Below, in pieces: positions 1 through 20,800 of a stretch of DNA of 64,000 bases; the stretch's first letter is position 1; each line of letters begins with the position of its first letter. The notes beneath the pieces are model-generated. The model ran no database searches and was not told the DNA's origin. It was given only the letters and a program-made list of their open reading frames with translations. The position numbers and the translations under genes were made by a program. This DNA is from Dirofilaria immitis (lineage: Eukaryota > Nematoda > Chromadorea > Rhabditida > Onchocercidae), in NCBI GenBank assembly GCA_024305405.1, contig JAKNDB010000076.1:988501-1052500 (forward strand), written 5' to 3'.

Positions 1-3000
1 GCTTCTGCAGTAGATATATTCTAAATATCCTTTTTCTTTGGACAATTTTTTCATTGCTCTTATATAGTTTGATATCATATAATGACTCCATTATCCAAGT
101 AAAATTTTGAATGCAATAATTCCATTTGTAAAATAAAGGGTACGATAAACTATGCAAGCTTTTGCGTTAATGTCCAAACTATAATCACATTTGGGCTAGC
201 ATTGGTATTTGATTCAGCAACAAGTTTAAATTTATTTTGTTGATGAGATTCAAAATGATAAAGCATAATATAAAACAGCATGTAGCAATTTTAATATTAC
301 GGACCACAAGTCTTTCCCTGTATCACAAACATATGAATAATCATCAGCAAAGATGCATCATATGCTATTATCTCGAGCGATATCTTCAGAAAAATGTTTT
401 TGTTGTAGCTATCGAATCGATCTCGCTGAAATGAACTGAAGTAATGGAAATAGATTATATGTCTCTTTGCGAAAAGAATTTAAAAAAGCAGTTGCAATTA
501 TTCATCATAAACTAATCCAGGTACATTTGCATAATGAAACAAGCAAATAGTAGAAAAGGAAGCTTTTTCCTTTATAGACAAGGAAATTTCACTTAAAATA
601 GATAGTAGTTTACTAATATAAATTAGCTTTATTGAAATAAAGAAGGTGTGATTTACACAATCTGCAATCATCAGAAATATTTCCAAATTAATTATTTATT
701 AAGACTAGATGGAATTAAGAGGAACAGCTTTTCATAGCAAATTTCCACTTCTCTTCAAAGATTGCTACAATTTCCTGAAGGAACAAATATCTGAGAGATA
801 AATTCATATCATATTTTCATGTTTTATATTTCAAAGAATTTTTCTGACATTTTTTAAAATGATTTTTACAATTAAATATAAAAGACGAAGACATTTCAAA
901 TCGGTAATTATGTCTGATGATAATTTGGTTTATGGAAGCCTGACAGATGAAGAATACAGAGATATTATTGCTGATTTTTTGATCTATATCGTTATTCGTC
1001 AGAAAAAATTGGAAAGATTTTTGATAATATTGATATAAGTCTTCTGGAAAATTCAATCATCAAACAAAATATTTTAATTTAGGAAAAGCAAAGAACTATC
1101 GGTAAGAATTACTCATTTCGTTAATGTTAACTTGAAACTTTTTATGTTAAAGATGAATTGATTTTTGCTACAATGACGTTAATATATTCAGCAATGATAA
1201 ATTCAATAAACTTATCGAAACGGCTCTCTAAAGATGCCTCGTCTGTGAAAATTGAGAGATTCTATTAGTAAGAGAACTTCCTGTCTCTAGGAATTTCTTG
1301 TCTCATTTCTTCTTTATTTCAAAATAGATCAATCATCTTAGCTAAATATAAGCATTGAAATTCAGAAATTTTCTGATAAATTTTACTTTAGATGGCACCA
1401 TCACAAATATTAGGTTGTCATAAATGAATGTTGCTAGTAATAAGTTCTTTGCTGATAAAGAGGATACATAATCAGTCGTCATTGTTACGGTGAATTAGTT
1501 AATCTTAAAAACTTTCGTATTATTACCTATGACACAACACTAAATAACTAAAACTGTGGCAAATTAATTTTAATAGCATATTTTCTTTATACAGAATCAA
1601 AATTCGTAAACATGGTATTTGGAAAGTGCTTGAAAAATTTAGAAATTGGGAGTTTTTAGAAGATCTGATAAGGGAAGAAAATCTCGAGAATATTCTAATT
1701 CGTACCCTACATTGGTAATGATTTTAAAACAAACTAAAAACTCTACTCTTACTAACCATTCATTTAACGATGCTACCACAAACATATGATAGATAAAAAG
1801 TCATAATCTAATTAGATCTTCATCATATGTTTCATTTATCTTTTTTTGCTTTTGGTACAGAAATATTTCCAAAATTTGAAAGTGAAAAAAAATTAATCGT
1901 TTTTTCAAAATATTAATTCATATATATATATATATGTTCAAGAATGGATCTTTAATAAATTATTAATAAATAAATGGACAATGATCTATATAAAGGGATT
2001 TGTTTATAAATTGTGAAGTAAATTAAATTAAATAGACTTTTAATTATGGTAGACTTTTAAAAAACAGACTTTTAATAATTTTTAAAATATATAAATGAAT
2101 TAATATGTTGAATAAATGATTAAATTAATGAATAATGTGATGATTATTTTAGTGGAGAATGATGAACTTCTTTCCTGACAAATTTGGCTGTTTCTGACCA
2201 TTTAGTGCTCCCAATTTTTTTACCGCCAATATTTTTGTCAACGACATCACGAAAACTTTTTGGTTCAGTTCATTTGTTTGCAAAATTATCGTGTTTATTC
2301 AGGTTTACTGTCAATAATTACAACTCTGGTCAATCATTTATTATTAGTATTGAAAAAACGTTTCATTTCATTGCAATCATTACTGCATATTTTTGAAAAA
2401 AATTAAAACAGTAAACAGTATTGGAAAAGTATATTATAAAACTTTATAATGCAAATAAATTTTGCAGAATACTAGTGTACATATAAATATTTTAATCCTT
2501 ATTTGTATATCTATCATTAGAACAAAAGCGTGCAATAACATTGCCGCTATAACAAAAATTATGGCATACAAAATGAACGATAATACTGATACTGATTATT
2601 GCAATAGTATTATCAATTACAGAATCATTAACGATTAGAATTTATTCAGGTTTCTTCAATCGACCTAATCTTATTACTGTATAGTAAGACAGTTATTTGA
2701 TTGTATGCATGTCCACGAATATATCAAGTTTTGCAATGATAAATCTACAGCCGAAAATATGAAAACTTTTACTGTGGTAATTTGATTTGATTTGATAAAA
2801 AAGATGCATACGAAAATCAATAACGATGACGTTGTTGAAGTCACTAATTTCATACTTTGAAATAAAAAGTATTGCATCAGTTGGATGAGTAAATACCAGA
2901 ATGATTTAAAAAAGGATGAAATATGAAAATGATGGAATGCATTAGATTTTTTCCAATTTAAATTCTTATATCATTGGTAAATCTCAATGCAACAAAATAA

Positions 3001-5897
3001 AGAGCATCGTATGATGAAGATAAAATAAAAAGACAAAGAAGTTTTTTTTGTCATTCCGGAATTAGTTTTATCTTCTTTATATCTAAAAAATCTGATAAAC
3101 TGAAAAATTTGCTAATAGAGCAAAAGTTTAAAATAAACGTCTTTTTCCGATGCATAAGTAATAAAATGAATTATTTTTAGATTAAATTTCTGCAATTTCG
3201 AAATTTTGAATTTTTATGTAATGAAACAATAGATGACTTCTGAATAAAACTATGATCATTTGCGTCTGAATGAAGGGGAAGCGAGAAACTAGAGAGAAAT
3301 GTATAGTTATTCTTTTCTGTTAGTCATTAATGATATTTTTCATTGTAATATTTGGAATGATTATCTAAAATTATTTGATGTTTTATTTTGCTTGATAAAG
3401 CTTATAATCATTATTACATCGTTACAGAGTTACAGAAAAATTCTTAAAAATAAATGAACTGATCGTAAAAAGTTATATGATCTTTTTAAAAACAAGAATT
3501 GAAATTCATAGCCAGAGTGCTCATAGTTTTAAACTTAATCATATGCAGAATTTTACATTTCTCGCTTTTTTGAAAGAACGAAAATTTTTTTGCTATTAAT
3601 GAGTCAACTCTATATAGGCCGTATAAATTATTTAAGATATTATGTCGAGTTATTGTACTTCGGCCAATTATTGATTTCAATCTATTATATCTGACATACG
3701 AGTTCCTTCTGGTTAGTATAATTTGCATATGGACAGAATTTCTTTTAATATTAGGAATAGTATGCCGAATATGCTAGCTTAGAAAATCAGTTTCATGAAC
3801 CATGTTTTCGAAGATTGGGATCTTATTCTGCATGATCCACTTACTGGCTATTATTAATATTTTTAAAATTCTATTACAGTGTGAAATTTGAAGAATAAAA
3901 GGACAACTTATCTGAAATTCGCATTTTTAAGAGAAAGTAACTAAGATTCTTCAGATGATCATAATTTTATTCACGCATTTTATGTTATTTTTCGATACAT
4001 TTTAGGTTTGGAGTAAAGAAATGAGATGAGATAAGGAAAGAAATATTTCCCTTCAACAGTTTCAAGTCATTATTACTAATTCCGGGAAATGACGTATTAT
4101 AAACTGTTCTTAAATTTGTTAACATTTGCGCTTAATTTACCTTTATTTATTTGTTTCCTCAGTCGCTAATCAACTATATTTGCTAAACTAAATTTTTTTT
4201 TCTTTTTTGATATTACAGTGTTTCCACTGTTGACCCTTGAATGTTGCTGTATAAATACGATATTGTTTTCGCCCTGCAGAATTTCATTCATTCCAAGATA
4301 TATGAGTTATTCGTCGTGTTGCATCAACCCAATACTTTATCATTTCATGTCGACGAGTTCTTCCTCTAATTACAAATTCTGTCATTAATTTCTATTTCAA
4401 TAAAAAGCTTGAACGATAGGTAATTATTTCTTCCACAAGTAGCATTGGAAATTTTATCGGAAATATACGCATTTATAGAATTCGATTGTGAAATTGATAG
4501 AATTTCGAAATGAAATCGGTATTTTGCTATTCATTCCATCACTTCAAAATACCATAATTTAAAATTTACAGATTTTTGAATTTGCTTCTACCTCTACGTC
4601 ACGAATAACCATCATATTTGCTATGAAATATGTAAGCAAAAACTCACAAAAGAGATTTAAGTCTGATTTATGGTAAAGATTTGAAGAATACTATTTTAAG
4701 ATAGATAAACAAAAGTGCCGTATAAGACATATTGAAGTAGTGTGAGTAAAATGTTTTTACTATAACGAAAATGTCAAAACTTTTATCAGAATTTTAGATG
4801 AAAAAGATCGTGGTAGTAGACAGTTACATTAGACAAAACATTTTGTAGTATAATATTCAGATAAATTAAGCTTATTCAAATTACCCGTGCTTTTCATAAT
4901 TAAGAAAGCTACAAAAATGAAATAGTATATTGAAGAATCATGCGAAGTAGTTAAATACAGAGAAGCAAGAAAACCAATGAAAAGCTTCGTATTGCTGTTG
5001 ACTTGCATACCTGTAAAGTCAAACAAAATTTTAGCATTGATGATAAGATGAAAAATGAAACGAAGTAGTTCTCCTTTCGTAATGGGAAGAAGTGACCCGT
5101 GAATAATAATCCTAATATTTTTAGATGAATTTGAACAGGAAACAAACTACCGTAACAAATAAAAAATTTTCTGAGCGTTGCTGAAGTTCGATGGAATAAG
5201 CCCAATGGAGAAGTTCGGAAATTAATAACTTCGGCAATATAGTGATTTAGAAGATTCTAAACATTCTCATTTTTTTAGACCAATTAGAAGTTCCGGAAAA
5301 GAAAAGATATAGTGTTATTTATTTACTATTTGTTATTGTATAATATGAAATATGAATTTATGGAATATTAAATAGATAAACTGATTGTGAGACAATCATG
5401 AAGGATAATTATGCGATCTATGCTTAAAGAATTATTTAACGATAATACAACAGAGAAAAGAAATAACATGTAAAAAACGTACTCTGAATCATTAAAAGCA
5501 CCTGGACCGGAATAAGCATTTACCGATAACAGCTTACGAAAGATGAAAAAAAGTCAAAAGAGGAATCAAAAATACTTTCCTGAGTATTTGATAGAATAAT
5601 AACTAGGGAAATTCGAAATTTTTGAAAGAGCCTATCTGTCTGAGATAGTGATTAGCATGCAGATAATATAAATGAATAAGGCTTTTTACGATGGAATAAA
5701 AATAATCAAATGATGCATAATATTCTGGTGCAAAATTTAAAAATCAATTATTCAACTACTTGGAGTCATTAAAATTCTTGTTTCAGATAGAGCTTCATTG
5801 TATTTGTGATCCACATAAATGAAATGACCCAACGAAACGTAATGCGCATGATGACAGTGAATTGGCAAACAAAGTTCTGATGGATTTATAATTAATA
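1..5897. other. intergenic, no gene recognised
   Basis: AT-rich sequence with only short open frames (up to 84 codons) that have AT-biased composition, no recognisable domain and no consistent exon structure. A short (TA)n run lies near 1920-1934. The last few hundred bases before 5898 are the likely 3' UTR and downstream flank of the minus-strand nuclear receptor. An outlying exon of a gene to the left cannot be excluded. Confidence 0.5.
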
Positions 5898-12369
<6,472 letters not shown>

Positions 12370-15300
12370 TTTTATTTGCTTCTTTTTATTGCATCTGCAA
12401 ATTTAAAAGGACATGTAAATGGTATTTAGAGGAGGAAAGCAGTGTCACAATTAGAGTACAAAAGTAGTCCTAAATATAACATTTACATTTTTAGAGAATG
12501 ATGGAATAAAACAACAAAGGCCGTTTACGAACACTCTTTACAACATTCATTTTCTTGCTTCTGTTGCAAACGTCTTCAGAATTCAAGTTCAAATAATTAG
12601 CCTCATTTTAATTTTTCAAAATGGATGAGCTTTTGATCTTTTTACTTTTTCAAATTCTGCAAAATATTTTCTTAAAAAAATAAAATTATTGCATAATGTA
12701 TGATTAGAAGGATTTAAGGTATTTATATAGAGGAATTTGTATATCGGATAGTTGAAATTATCTATTAAAATAAACACGACGAAATGAAATATCGGGAATA
12801 TATGTAACAGCTGCTTGGCACGAAAATGCAAGCATAGAAGTGCTTCGGGATACATACTGTTCGCCCATATCGTATTTGTTGAGTTGGGTGGGTTGTGGAG
12901 ACGTACAAGGTCAACCAACTACTACTATCATCATCCTTTCCTTGTTCACCATCCGTTTCGCTGTTCCAAGCCGAAATGCCCCTCCCCGATCGAGCAGTCC
13001 TTCCCTTTCCCTCTTCATCCCGGTACTTGCTTGCTTGCTGCCTTTCATTCATGTTCGCCTAAACTGCGAGCATTCAGCAATATTTTCATTATCGCTGACG
13101 TAAAGTCCCATCTCCCCTTCGCCGTGTTCGATGAGCAGTGGCAACAGGTCGAGGTCATCCAACATTCAACATTTTCCCTTTTAAAATTCTATCACCTATT
13201 CTCATTGAATCACATACACGCATACACAAACACACACAAACATACACAAACATACACACATACACACATACATATATACATATACACACATATACATTAT
13301 ATATATACATATACACATATATATTAAGCATATACATTTATATCAAGGAGAAACAAGGAAATATAAATAATATAAAAATAGTACTTATCTTCAAAGCCCG
13401 TCGTCATCATTTGACATAATCATCATCATCGTTTTTATCACTCCTTATCTCGCTGATTTAATGCTTCTTCCAAATCTAAGTCATTTACTGCCATATATTT
13501 TAATTTGATTTCAAATTTTAAAACCATGCGCTGAATAAGTAAAACAATTATGAATAACACTGCTAAGCCGTATAAAAATTGACGATTGACCATAAATTAG
13601 GATATGAGATGGTGATATACAATTGAATATCGATATATTGGAGCAATCACAGGCTAATCAGTAGCGTGGCATAAAACTCTAACATTATTATCATTGAATA
13701 TCATTCTTGCAAGATCGATCATCGAATGCCATTTTTATAGCATCGACTGCCATTTTTGTTAGACAGTGGCTTCACAGGAGGATAAAGTGAAATTATAGCA
13801 ATTATATAAAACAACAATTCAGTTAACCCTGAAATCAAAAGATTACACAATAGAGAATTCTTTATTGTTTAATGAATGATAATGAATTGCGAAATATTGT
13901 CAATAGAATCAACAAATGGCAACTACTGTGTTTCAAAGCATGATGTGATCAGGTAGGTCATTTCTGCCATAGCGGTAAAATGAAGGACAACTTGATAATG
14001 TTGATCGTGTTATTGTTATCGGAACCAAGACAAAGCTTTGGGAATGAACTTTTTAATGAATATGGAATATTTATTGTGGTGTAAAAAGTGCTAAACAAAT
14101 AGATTGGCAAATAAATATTGAAGTTTCTCGACTACTATAGGTATTTGTTATCGAGAAGAACTTTCGATAAAATTAGTACCGAAATCTTAATAAGCATTCT
14201 ATTAATAAAATATGGCAAGAAAGCATAAAATGTGCAAAGGAACAGAGAATAAAGGATACAATATAGTACATCAATATTTAAGTCAAATGCTCTGACATGT
14301 ATAAAATTCAAAATAATTTCTTCTGTTCAAAAATCTAAAATGTGAATTTCAATTAGAAAAAAATGTCTTAGTTAAGGGAAAAGAATAATATTGCAAGTTG
14401 CACGCTACGATAATGAAAATGAAAGCGAATGAGTTAAAAATAAAACGAGTAAACTGACAACTTAAGATGATTTCTGAAATTGCACTAAATGAAACTTACC
14501 TAAGAGGTGATAGTGGCAAGAATCATGATCTAAATCTAACTTCATTGATTGAAGACGTTCAAAATGAACATATTCACAGATTCAGCAATACCACTAATTA
14601 CAATGTGAATTAATTCAAGTATAATATTATTATAAGTCATAAGGCAATTACGCCGACTTGAATCTGAAAAATTCAATCTCATTTTCTTGTAGAACTATTT
14701 CAGGCTCTTTTGAAGCCTGAAACCTTCTACAGCCAACTTCATTTTTAAATTTTCTAAGATAGATCAAAAAAGAATTGGAAGCATGTATAGCTTAATATAA
14801 CCTGTCAAGAAGTATTATTTCAGATTGAATTTACAAATATATACTGGAAAAAAATATTAATTAATAAGATAGTAAATGAAAATTAACAGTTAGAAAAATC
14901 AGCTAGGACATGTATATCATTAGAAATTCAGTGTCATCTTCTAATTTAATGGAAATTAATTAGTTGAAATCAATTATTAGCAGTTTTAGCTCAATGCTTC
15001 AATACTATTGAGGGATTTTATTCATTAGTAAAAACTTCTATTAATTCATGAATATTAACATATATTGCGAATAATTTATAAAAACATATTTAGTCGTACA
15101 TTTTTAAATCACTTACTGTTGTAGTATCTGTAGCAACAATTTACGATTTGTGGCTAACAAAAATAATTGAAAATCAAAAATCAACGATGAGCCAGGAAAT
15201 TCATTTTTGATACTACCCAAGGTAGCTTGAAATGATAACCTTAGTATTTTCATCGGTTTATCACCCAAATACAAATAATGTATGAGAGCGCAAAATTGAA

Positions 15301-17829
15301 CATTAACAGATAATATCACAACTAAAGCGTGAAAAAGAAACACAAACATTGTTATCAAAACGGCTAAAGAGATTTAAATGAAATCAAATTGGATATAACT
15401 TTTAGTTGAAAATAATCCTTCATGATATTTTTTCGCATATTTTCCATGATTCTCTTCAGATGATATAAATAGCCTTGATCGAATTTATCCAGTAATATGG
15501 AACTCCGTATAAGTTTTCGACTAATCTGAATGATTCTATTATTTTTAGATATCTGACTAGTTTAAAATGATATTAGAGAAAAATGTCAAAAAAATTATAT
15601 AGAATGAAAATATCTGATGAAGATAAGGGTGCGCAAATTTATACATAAATATTATTCACCAACAGTTCTTTCTAAGTTTTCTGCTGTAAATTATTCTCTT
15701 TTATCGTCTAATCAGTATCACGTACACATGGCTCTACTAATATGAAATATTCTCAGCACTCCTTCAATCGCCAAAATTTTTTCTAAAGTATTTCATAACT
15801 GTGATCTCTAAAATTAATAAAAATATGAGCTATTCCGATAAATGATTAACAAATGAAGTGATGTCTGTAATGAAATGCTGTAAGAAAATCTCTCCTTACT
15901 TCAGCTGGAATTATATTCTCGAATTGTGATTCTTTGGAATACAAAATCTTTCCTTCAGCATGCAAACTTGCTCTGATTTGAAAAATTAATAAATAATTTT
16001 TGTCAGTAGCAGCAAAACATCGTTCACTTCATTCAACCAGCAGAAGAATATTATTTACGATGAATTCATTTTTCGTTTCACTAATCATAATTATCCTTAA
16101 TTTTTAATAAAAAAATTTAGATGAAGGTTTTTAAGATGAAAGAACTTTTAAAAATTGATTTATCAAGCGACTTTTAAACTTCCTGAAAAAGTGGAAATTA
16201 TCCTATTTTGGAATTCGTTGCTTTTCATTAATTGCACATTACATGCGAGCATTCTCGGAGACTTTTATCACATTCAAATTTTTAACATCGAAATGCTTGG
16301 ATTAGTTGAAGTTTTTCTGTTAAAGCTTTTCAGCACAATCAATTTTTCATTCAGAGTTAGTAAAGTCTTTTCATCAGTATTCTAATTCATTTATTTTACT
16401 TTATTTTTTTGCAACGAAAATTTTCATCTGTGGGATGAATAATCATTCTCTAACAAAAGATAGCATTACTGCAGATATTTCGTTATATGCATCATTTGTC
16501 GACTAAAATGTATCCGATTTCTTTTTTTTCTACCATTTGCAAATCCATTTTTAATTTACTTTTATCCTAAATAAATTGCTACGAATATTGAGCTTACTGT
16601 CGTCTGTCATCGTTGCCCTCTCGACGATTCATTTCCTAACACTAAATCTCTCAAACATTAACTTCTTTTGCTATCTCACTCAACTTTTTTATTATCTTCT
16701 ATAGTGTCCGTATCGTTTCAAATGCAAAAATTTTTTCATGGCTATTGTAGTATCAATCTAATTATCTTCGTTATTCATCGTGATTTTTGATTCGAATATT
16801 TTAAAGTTTTTTTTGTCTTGTCATTAATACGGAACGAAATGAAGTTTCGAAGACGATGTTGGAGAATCAACTTCTGTTAATGACAAACTTTCCTAAATAC
16901 TCTGTTCTTTTCCTTCTCTTATAAATACCTAAAAATTTCATCTCTCTAAAAGACATGTAGTTTTTCTCTTTGTCCATATTGAACAATTCAAAAATAATCG
17001 TGAAACAATTTTAGAAAGATTGCTTGGGAATGCTAATTCAAAAACGATTCACAGATGTTTAAATTAAAAACAAGAATGAACATTCTGGCAAAGTTTGATC
17101 ATGATTTGAAATAAGATATGAGGAATTTTTTAAGCTTGATGAAAGAACTGGCTTTATAAGGCTTAATAAAGTTTTCCATACTGTCACTTATGGCCATGGG
17201 TTTTTCTAACTAACCTTTGCACAATTAGTAAATTATTAGGCAAACATTCGTTTTAGAATATTTCATTCATTTTTATCTCCTCACATTTTATGCTATTTCG
17301 TCTTCTCTTCATTATTTATTTTTCACCGGAAAGTCAACAAGAAACAACAAACAAATTGTGTAGTGGGAATAGCTAGCTTCTTTTTCTTCATCATACAGAG
17401 ATTTTTGAGCTTTAAATTAAAAATTCTAAGCTGAATACTTCTTATCCCGCTACTTTCACTACTCGTATTTTCTGCTACTTCGATGAGCGAGCTATTTCCC
17501 GTGAAGCGTTAACGAGCAGGATATATGATGAATATATATCTTCAAGTCTCTGCATCATCGAATTTTTGCAATCTTCCATTCGTTTACAATCAATTGTATT
17601 GTTGTTCCTTCTCTCTGCTAGCATTACTGATAGTGACAGTTGTGTTGGAGGAAGAAGATCTGCATATTGCACTGCAGTAGAAGAAGAAGAAGCAGAAGCA
17701 GTAGCAGTGGTTCAGTGAGTTCGGAAGGATCATCGTCATCTGCTTTTCCTCTTTCTTCCTTGGCTATTCAAAGGAAGAGGAGAAATCATTTCTTTTAGAT
17801 CATATTTTCGCTCAATTCGGGAATCAAAC
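12370..17829. other. intergenic region between divergent genes (receptor - and unknown gene +)
   Basis: Holds the upstream sequences of both flanking genes. A GC-richer patch at about 12830-13150 has several short open frames on both strands, none recognisable; it may be promoter or 5' UTR sequence of the receptor. The block just before 17830 (about 17460-17800) has GAA/GCA-type triplet runs and is a candidate 5' UTR or promoter of the plus-strand gene. The remainder is AT-rich with no gene seen. Confidence 0.45.
13209..13345. repeat. AC/AT-rich compound microsatellite
   Basis: Runs of ACAC and TATA units with irregular interruptions. The 170-codon plus-strand frame ending in a Tyr-Thr-His-Ile series at 12815-13327 and the antisense Tyr-Val-Cys frame are products of this repeat. 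Confidence 0.9.
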
Positions 17830-20800
17830 ATGGATCAATGTAAAGGAGTGGATGGACTAGGTTCCTTGTTGCATGTCCATCTTCCAGGTATTATTATTTT
17901 TATCTGTTTTATTGCTTACTTATATTTAGATGAAAGCATACAGATATTTCGCTTAACAAAACAGAAACACACAGATTTGTCGATCATTCACTTAATCACT
18001 TGGCCTCTTTTTTCAGCCATTAAAAATCGTCTTCCGAATTCTTTTAATAATATCTTTTTAATCAGCAAAAATAAGATCTTGAAGGATTAAATGAGGATCA
18101 AAAATAATAAGCAAGGGTAGATTGTTAAGCTACAAAATTGAAATTAAACTGATAGCAGTAAGCGATAAGAAATATCATCACATAAATATAATATATAATG
18201 ACAATTTCGAACTATGTATTACTTCAATATCTTTTTCTTCATTTTTTTGAAGAGCTCTGAAATAAATTAATTTAATTATAGCTTTCATTTGCTTGCAGTA
18301 ATATTCTTGAAATCCTCTTGTCCTAATTTTTGTGATACACTTGGCCTGTTAGGGAAAACAGAAGATTCTGTATTCTGTCGAGGCTTCATGGTGAGTGTTC
18401 CTGTACTGATTAGAACATTCAATAAAGTTACTAGATTAAGTTTAGAACTACAATTTCCAATTTCTCTTTTTTTATATTGAAACTTTCCTTCGCTGTGGCT
18501 TATTAATGACATTTTGCTGAAAAATATTTCATTATATGATGTCCATTTTAAATGCATAATTTATCGATTAGTTTACAGTTTCTTCCATTACTACATTTTA
18601 CACCTTTTTCGAGCATCAAAAAAAAAACTTTATAGTATAAGAAAATCTTATTTTTGTTCTGTTTTCAATTCTCGAGAGTTGAAGTATTGCAAATATTATA
18701 GAAAATTGATACAGAACTATTTTTCTCTTTCTAGCTAAGAGTGTATCAACGCTAGGTTATGCCTATTGGACTGAAACTAGTTTTTATAAAATTATAAAAA
18801 TTTTAGAATAAATTCTAATTCCGTACCGAATATTCGTTTTTAAACTTCAAAAACTAATTTTAAACCAATTTCGTAACAGCGTAAAAATAATATCTTTAAA
18901 ATGAATCATTCTGAGATTATGATGTCTATTTGCAGAAAACAAAAAAATTATGAGCAAACTAAAAAACATGAAACTCAATATTAGAATATATTTTTCTCCA
19001 GAAAAAAGTTCCAATAAATTTACCAGACGATTTTTCTTATTGCATTATTTTTCCTCTCTTTATCCATTAAACTAATTAAAAGGAGCTGTCTAAATTTTTA
19101 AGCAAATTTTCTCAAAATCTATTCTGTTGTTAGATTGCTATGAAAAATACGCTGCATCTAAATTTTGCTTGTCAATTGATTTCGTTATCTTTGAATATTA
19201 AATAGTTTTTATAATTATCAATGGTCTATGTAACAGCTTTTTTTTTTTTTTGATTATTGGGAATTTTTCAAGGAGAATTCTAGTCTTAATCTCTGGTTGA
19301 GTAAGTAACTCTATATGATGCAAGATTCTAGTATCTATTTTTTACCTAATTTGTCACGTTACATTACATATATTTGAGGCCGAAATCTAGATTAGTTAAC
19401 CTGAGATTTAAATTTGATATCGAAATTGCGGTTTTGTAAATTAGTGTTTATTTTTCTGCAGATATACAAAATGCGATCTGCGAAGAATTCCATAGTGTTG
19501 AATGCAGCGTGGAAGCATCACCTGAACTTACCGAACCGCCATTCAACTTTGCATTCCACGCATTAGGCAAAAAATTCATTTGTTACCATCAGGCTCTGTG
19601 ATACCAAAGGATTTTTATCAAGTCTCTGTTGTGTCGGTAAGATTTCACCGTTCAAAAATGGCTTATAATTTGATTTTGATGCTGTTTACAAGAAGTTTGG
19701 AAGAGAATTCATCGTACAAACAAAACATAGGACAGACGAATGGTCACATAAACAGAGAATTGCGAAATGATGTGATTTTTTTGCTAAGAACAAAGTAGAC
19801 TAATCAAATGATGAAGACATTTTTGACAAGTTCTAATTCTTATAAATAAAATATTTTCTTATCCTTTACTGATATAGTCAGTTGTTTGTTTAAAAAATTT
19901 CTTTATATTTAAAGCTCATTAATTTGTTAGCTCCACATACAGAATAGAAGATTTTATATATGTTTTTAATGTTTTGTATTTACAAAATGATCCAAGATTT
20001 TCCAGAATGATGACTCTTTTGATGAAAATATCTTCTTATAATTTGAACAGTTATTATACATGAACTAATTCTTATCCGTAATTCTGCAACTATCACAAAA
20101 GTAAAGTTGTCCTGTAGAATTTTAATACCTTGCTTCAAGGAACCTTTTTGAGGAGTCATCATTCTAGAAAGTTGTTGCAGATTTGAGAAATATTATTCAT
20201 GACTATTAATAACAAATGTCATTCGCGGATTGAAGTTGCAACATAAAAGGGAAGATCATTAAAAATAAATGAAAGTAGATTATAAAAGAGGAAAATGATT
20301 AATGAGAGTCTCATGGTGGAATAAACTTTCCTGATATAGAAATATTAAAAACAAATTTCTTATCTCAACAAGAAAGATGTCTGCGATTTCCACACAAATG
20401 AAATTTCATCTGAAATTTCTTTTTCGTTGTGTATATATAGAAGCTTTTATTTTCTGGATTATTGATTTACCATGTCAAATCATTTTGAAAAAAATGCAAT
20501 TATGAATTTAAAAGATTTTATTCACTTCACAATAATTTCATGATATACTTTGAAGTTGTCAAAAGTTGAAGTCGTGAGTTTTAAAATATAGCATAGTTTA
20601 GGAGAGCTTGAGATAGGAGTTTTTTGTCATATTGCATTAGTCCTACTGCAATTTTCTAGTACTAATAAATGGCGGATTTTCAAAGATCTTTTTATTTTTA
20701 GCAGCAGAAGTAGTAGTAATAGCTGTAGTAGGGAAGTTATTATGTCATCCATATTCTCTAACTTTTGCTTTATTTGTAGAGTCAGTTAAAGAAAAGATAA

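Noticed and set aside
12815..13327. 170-codon plus-strand frame
   Set aside because: Its second half is the AC/AT microsatellite; the first half has no domain or splice support.
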